Below, one piece after another: positions 63,792-64,000 of a stretch of 64,000 bases of DNA. The translations under genes were made by a program, and so were the position numbers. The stretch is from Novosphingobium lindaniclasticum LE124 (lineage in GTDB: Bacteria; Pseudomonadota; Alphaproteobacteria; Sphingomonadales; Sphingomonadaceae). The stretch covers positions 1-64,000 of the forward strand of contig NZ_ATHL01000075.1 of assembly GCF_000445125.1 (NCBI RefSeq), in the 5' to 3' direction. The notes under the pieces were generated by a model. That model did not search any database. It was not told the DNA's origin and saw only the letters and a list, made by a program, of their open reading frames with translations. Position 1 is the stretch's first letter. Each line of letters begins with the position of its first letter.

Positions 63792-64000
63792 TTACTTCCC
63801 GCTGGTGACCAGATCCACCTCGGTCACTCCGTTTCCAAGCTTGCGGGCATAGACGACGTAGGCCTGCCCGCCCTTGCGTCCGCCGATCACATGGTCGCCG
63901 CCATCGATCCGGTAATCCGCCGTGTAGCCGCCCAGCTGCGCCGACGAATGGTAGAAGCGCACGACATCTTCCGGTGAAACCGCGGTGCCGAAGTTGACGA
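63792..64000 (-). CDS. C-terminal part of an unidentified protein (cut by the window edge)
   Basis: Read leftward, an open frame runs from the window edge to TAA at 63792, giving about 69 residues: visible segments are NFGTAVSPEDVVRFYHSSAQ, GGYTADYRIDGGDHVIGG and VVYARKLGNGVTEVDLVTSG. The pattern of alternating strands suggests a small beta-rich domain, possibly secreted, but I recognise no family. The start and N terminus lie outside the window. Confidence 0.6.
   Translation of the reverse strand, partial: VNFGTAVSPEDVVRFYHSSAQLGGYTADYRIDGGDHVIGGRKGGQAYVVYARKLGNGVTEVDLVTSGK

Overview
This 64-kb window looks like chromosomal DNA of a high-GC alphaproteobacterium of the order Sphingomonadales, most likely Novosphingobium or a close relative. 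The basis is the protein families and their order (argS-SPOR-nagZ-scpA-scpB-tatABC, phoH-ybeY-corC, yfgM-like/bamB, mutY/DUF721/DsbA-like/smc), the alphaproteobacterial type of glutamate-cysteine ligase, threonine ammonia-lyase and Bpt, and frequent GTG/TTG starts. The genus is an inference; there is no rRNA gene to confirm it.

Layout. 0-2 kb: two tandem tRNA-Gly(GCC) genes, then a CnoX-type thioredoxin-TPR protein coupled to a Lon-substrate-binding-domain protein. 2-8 kb: a leftward group including yggT, folD, an NTF2-like secreted protein and marC (all overlapping), then argB with a lipoprotein and a VUT-family queuosine-precursor transporter. 8-12 kb: rightward nupC, tldD, a small secreted protein and ogt. 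12-18 kb: guaA, a 26-codon membrane-peptide gene with its own ribosome site and terminator, gyrB, a GH24 lysozyme and bpt. 18-23 kb: ilvA, a 3-hydroxyisobutyrate dehydrogenase-type enzyme and a secreted amidohydrolase. 23-30 kb: the leftward argS-SPOR-nagZ-scpA-scpB-tatA-tatB-tatC run. 30-37 kb: miaB, an alpha/beta hydrolase, a lipoprotein, an RcnB-like protein, phoH-ybeY-corC and a LysR regulator. 37-50 kb: a DUF2059 protein, ppiB, mgtE, DUF1489 plus a helix-hairpin-helix protein, a coupled mutY-serine hydrolase-nudC operon, and DciA-like/two DsbA-like proteins/smc. 50-64 kb: soxR with a divergent VOC-family target, ubiA, rsmE, gshA, an isoprenylcysteine-methyltransferase-like membrane protein, bamB with a YfgM-like protein, a glycosyltransferase, a hydrolase, selO, astD and the 3' end of an unidentified gene.

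The window is overwhelmingly housekeeping core genome: DNA topology and segregation (GyrB, ScpAB, SMC), translation and tRNA modification (ArgS, MiaB, YbeY, RsmE), envelope biogenesis and transport (TatABC, BamB, NagZ, SPOR), redox defence (SoxR, GshA, MutY, NudC, DsbA-like proteins) and biosynthesis (GuaA, ArgB, FolD, IlvA, UbiA). I see no prophage block, insertion sequence, CRISPR array, rRNA operon or defence island, and no convincing multi-gene system that is clearly undescribed.

The most unusual signals lie between genes. There is a near-perfect SoxR box in a 19-bp-spaced promoter driving a VOC protein. There are a 26-codon and a 54-codon putative membrane-protein gene. There are also at least three families of dispersed intergenic inverted repeats. 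Coordinates and translations were read by eye; no homology search was run.
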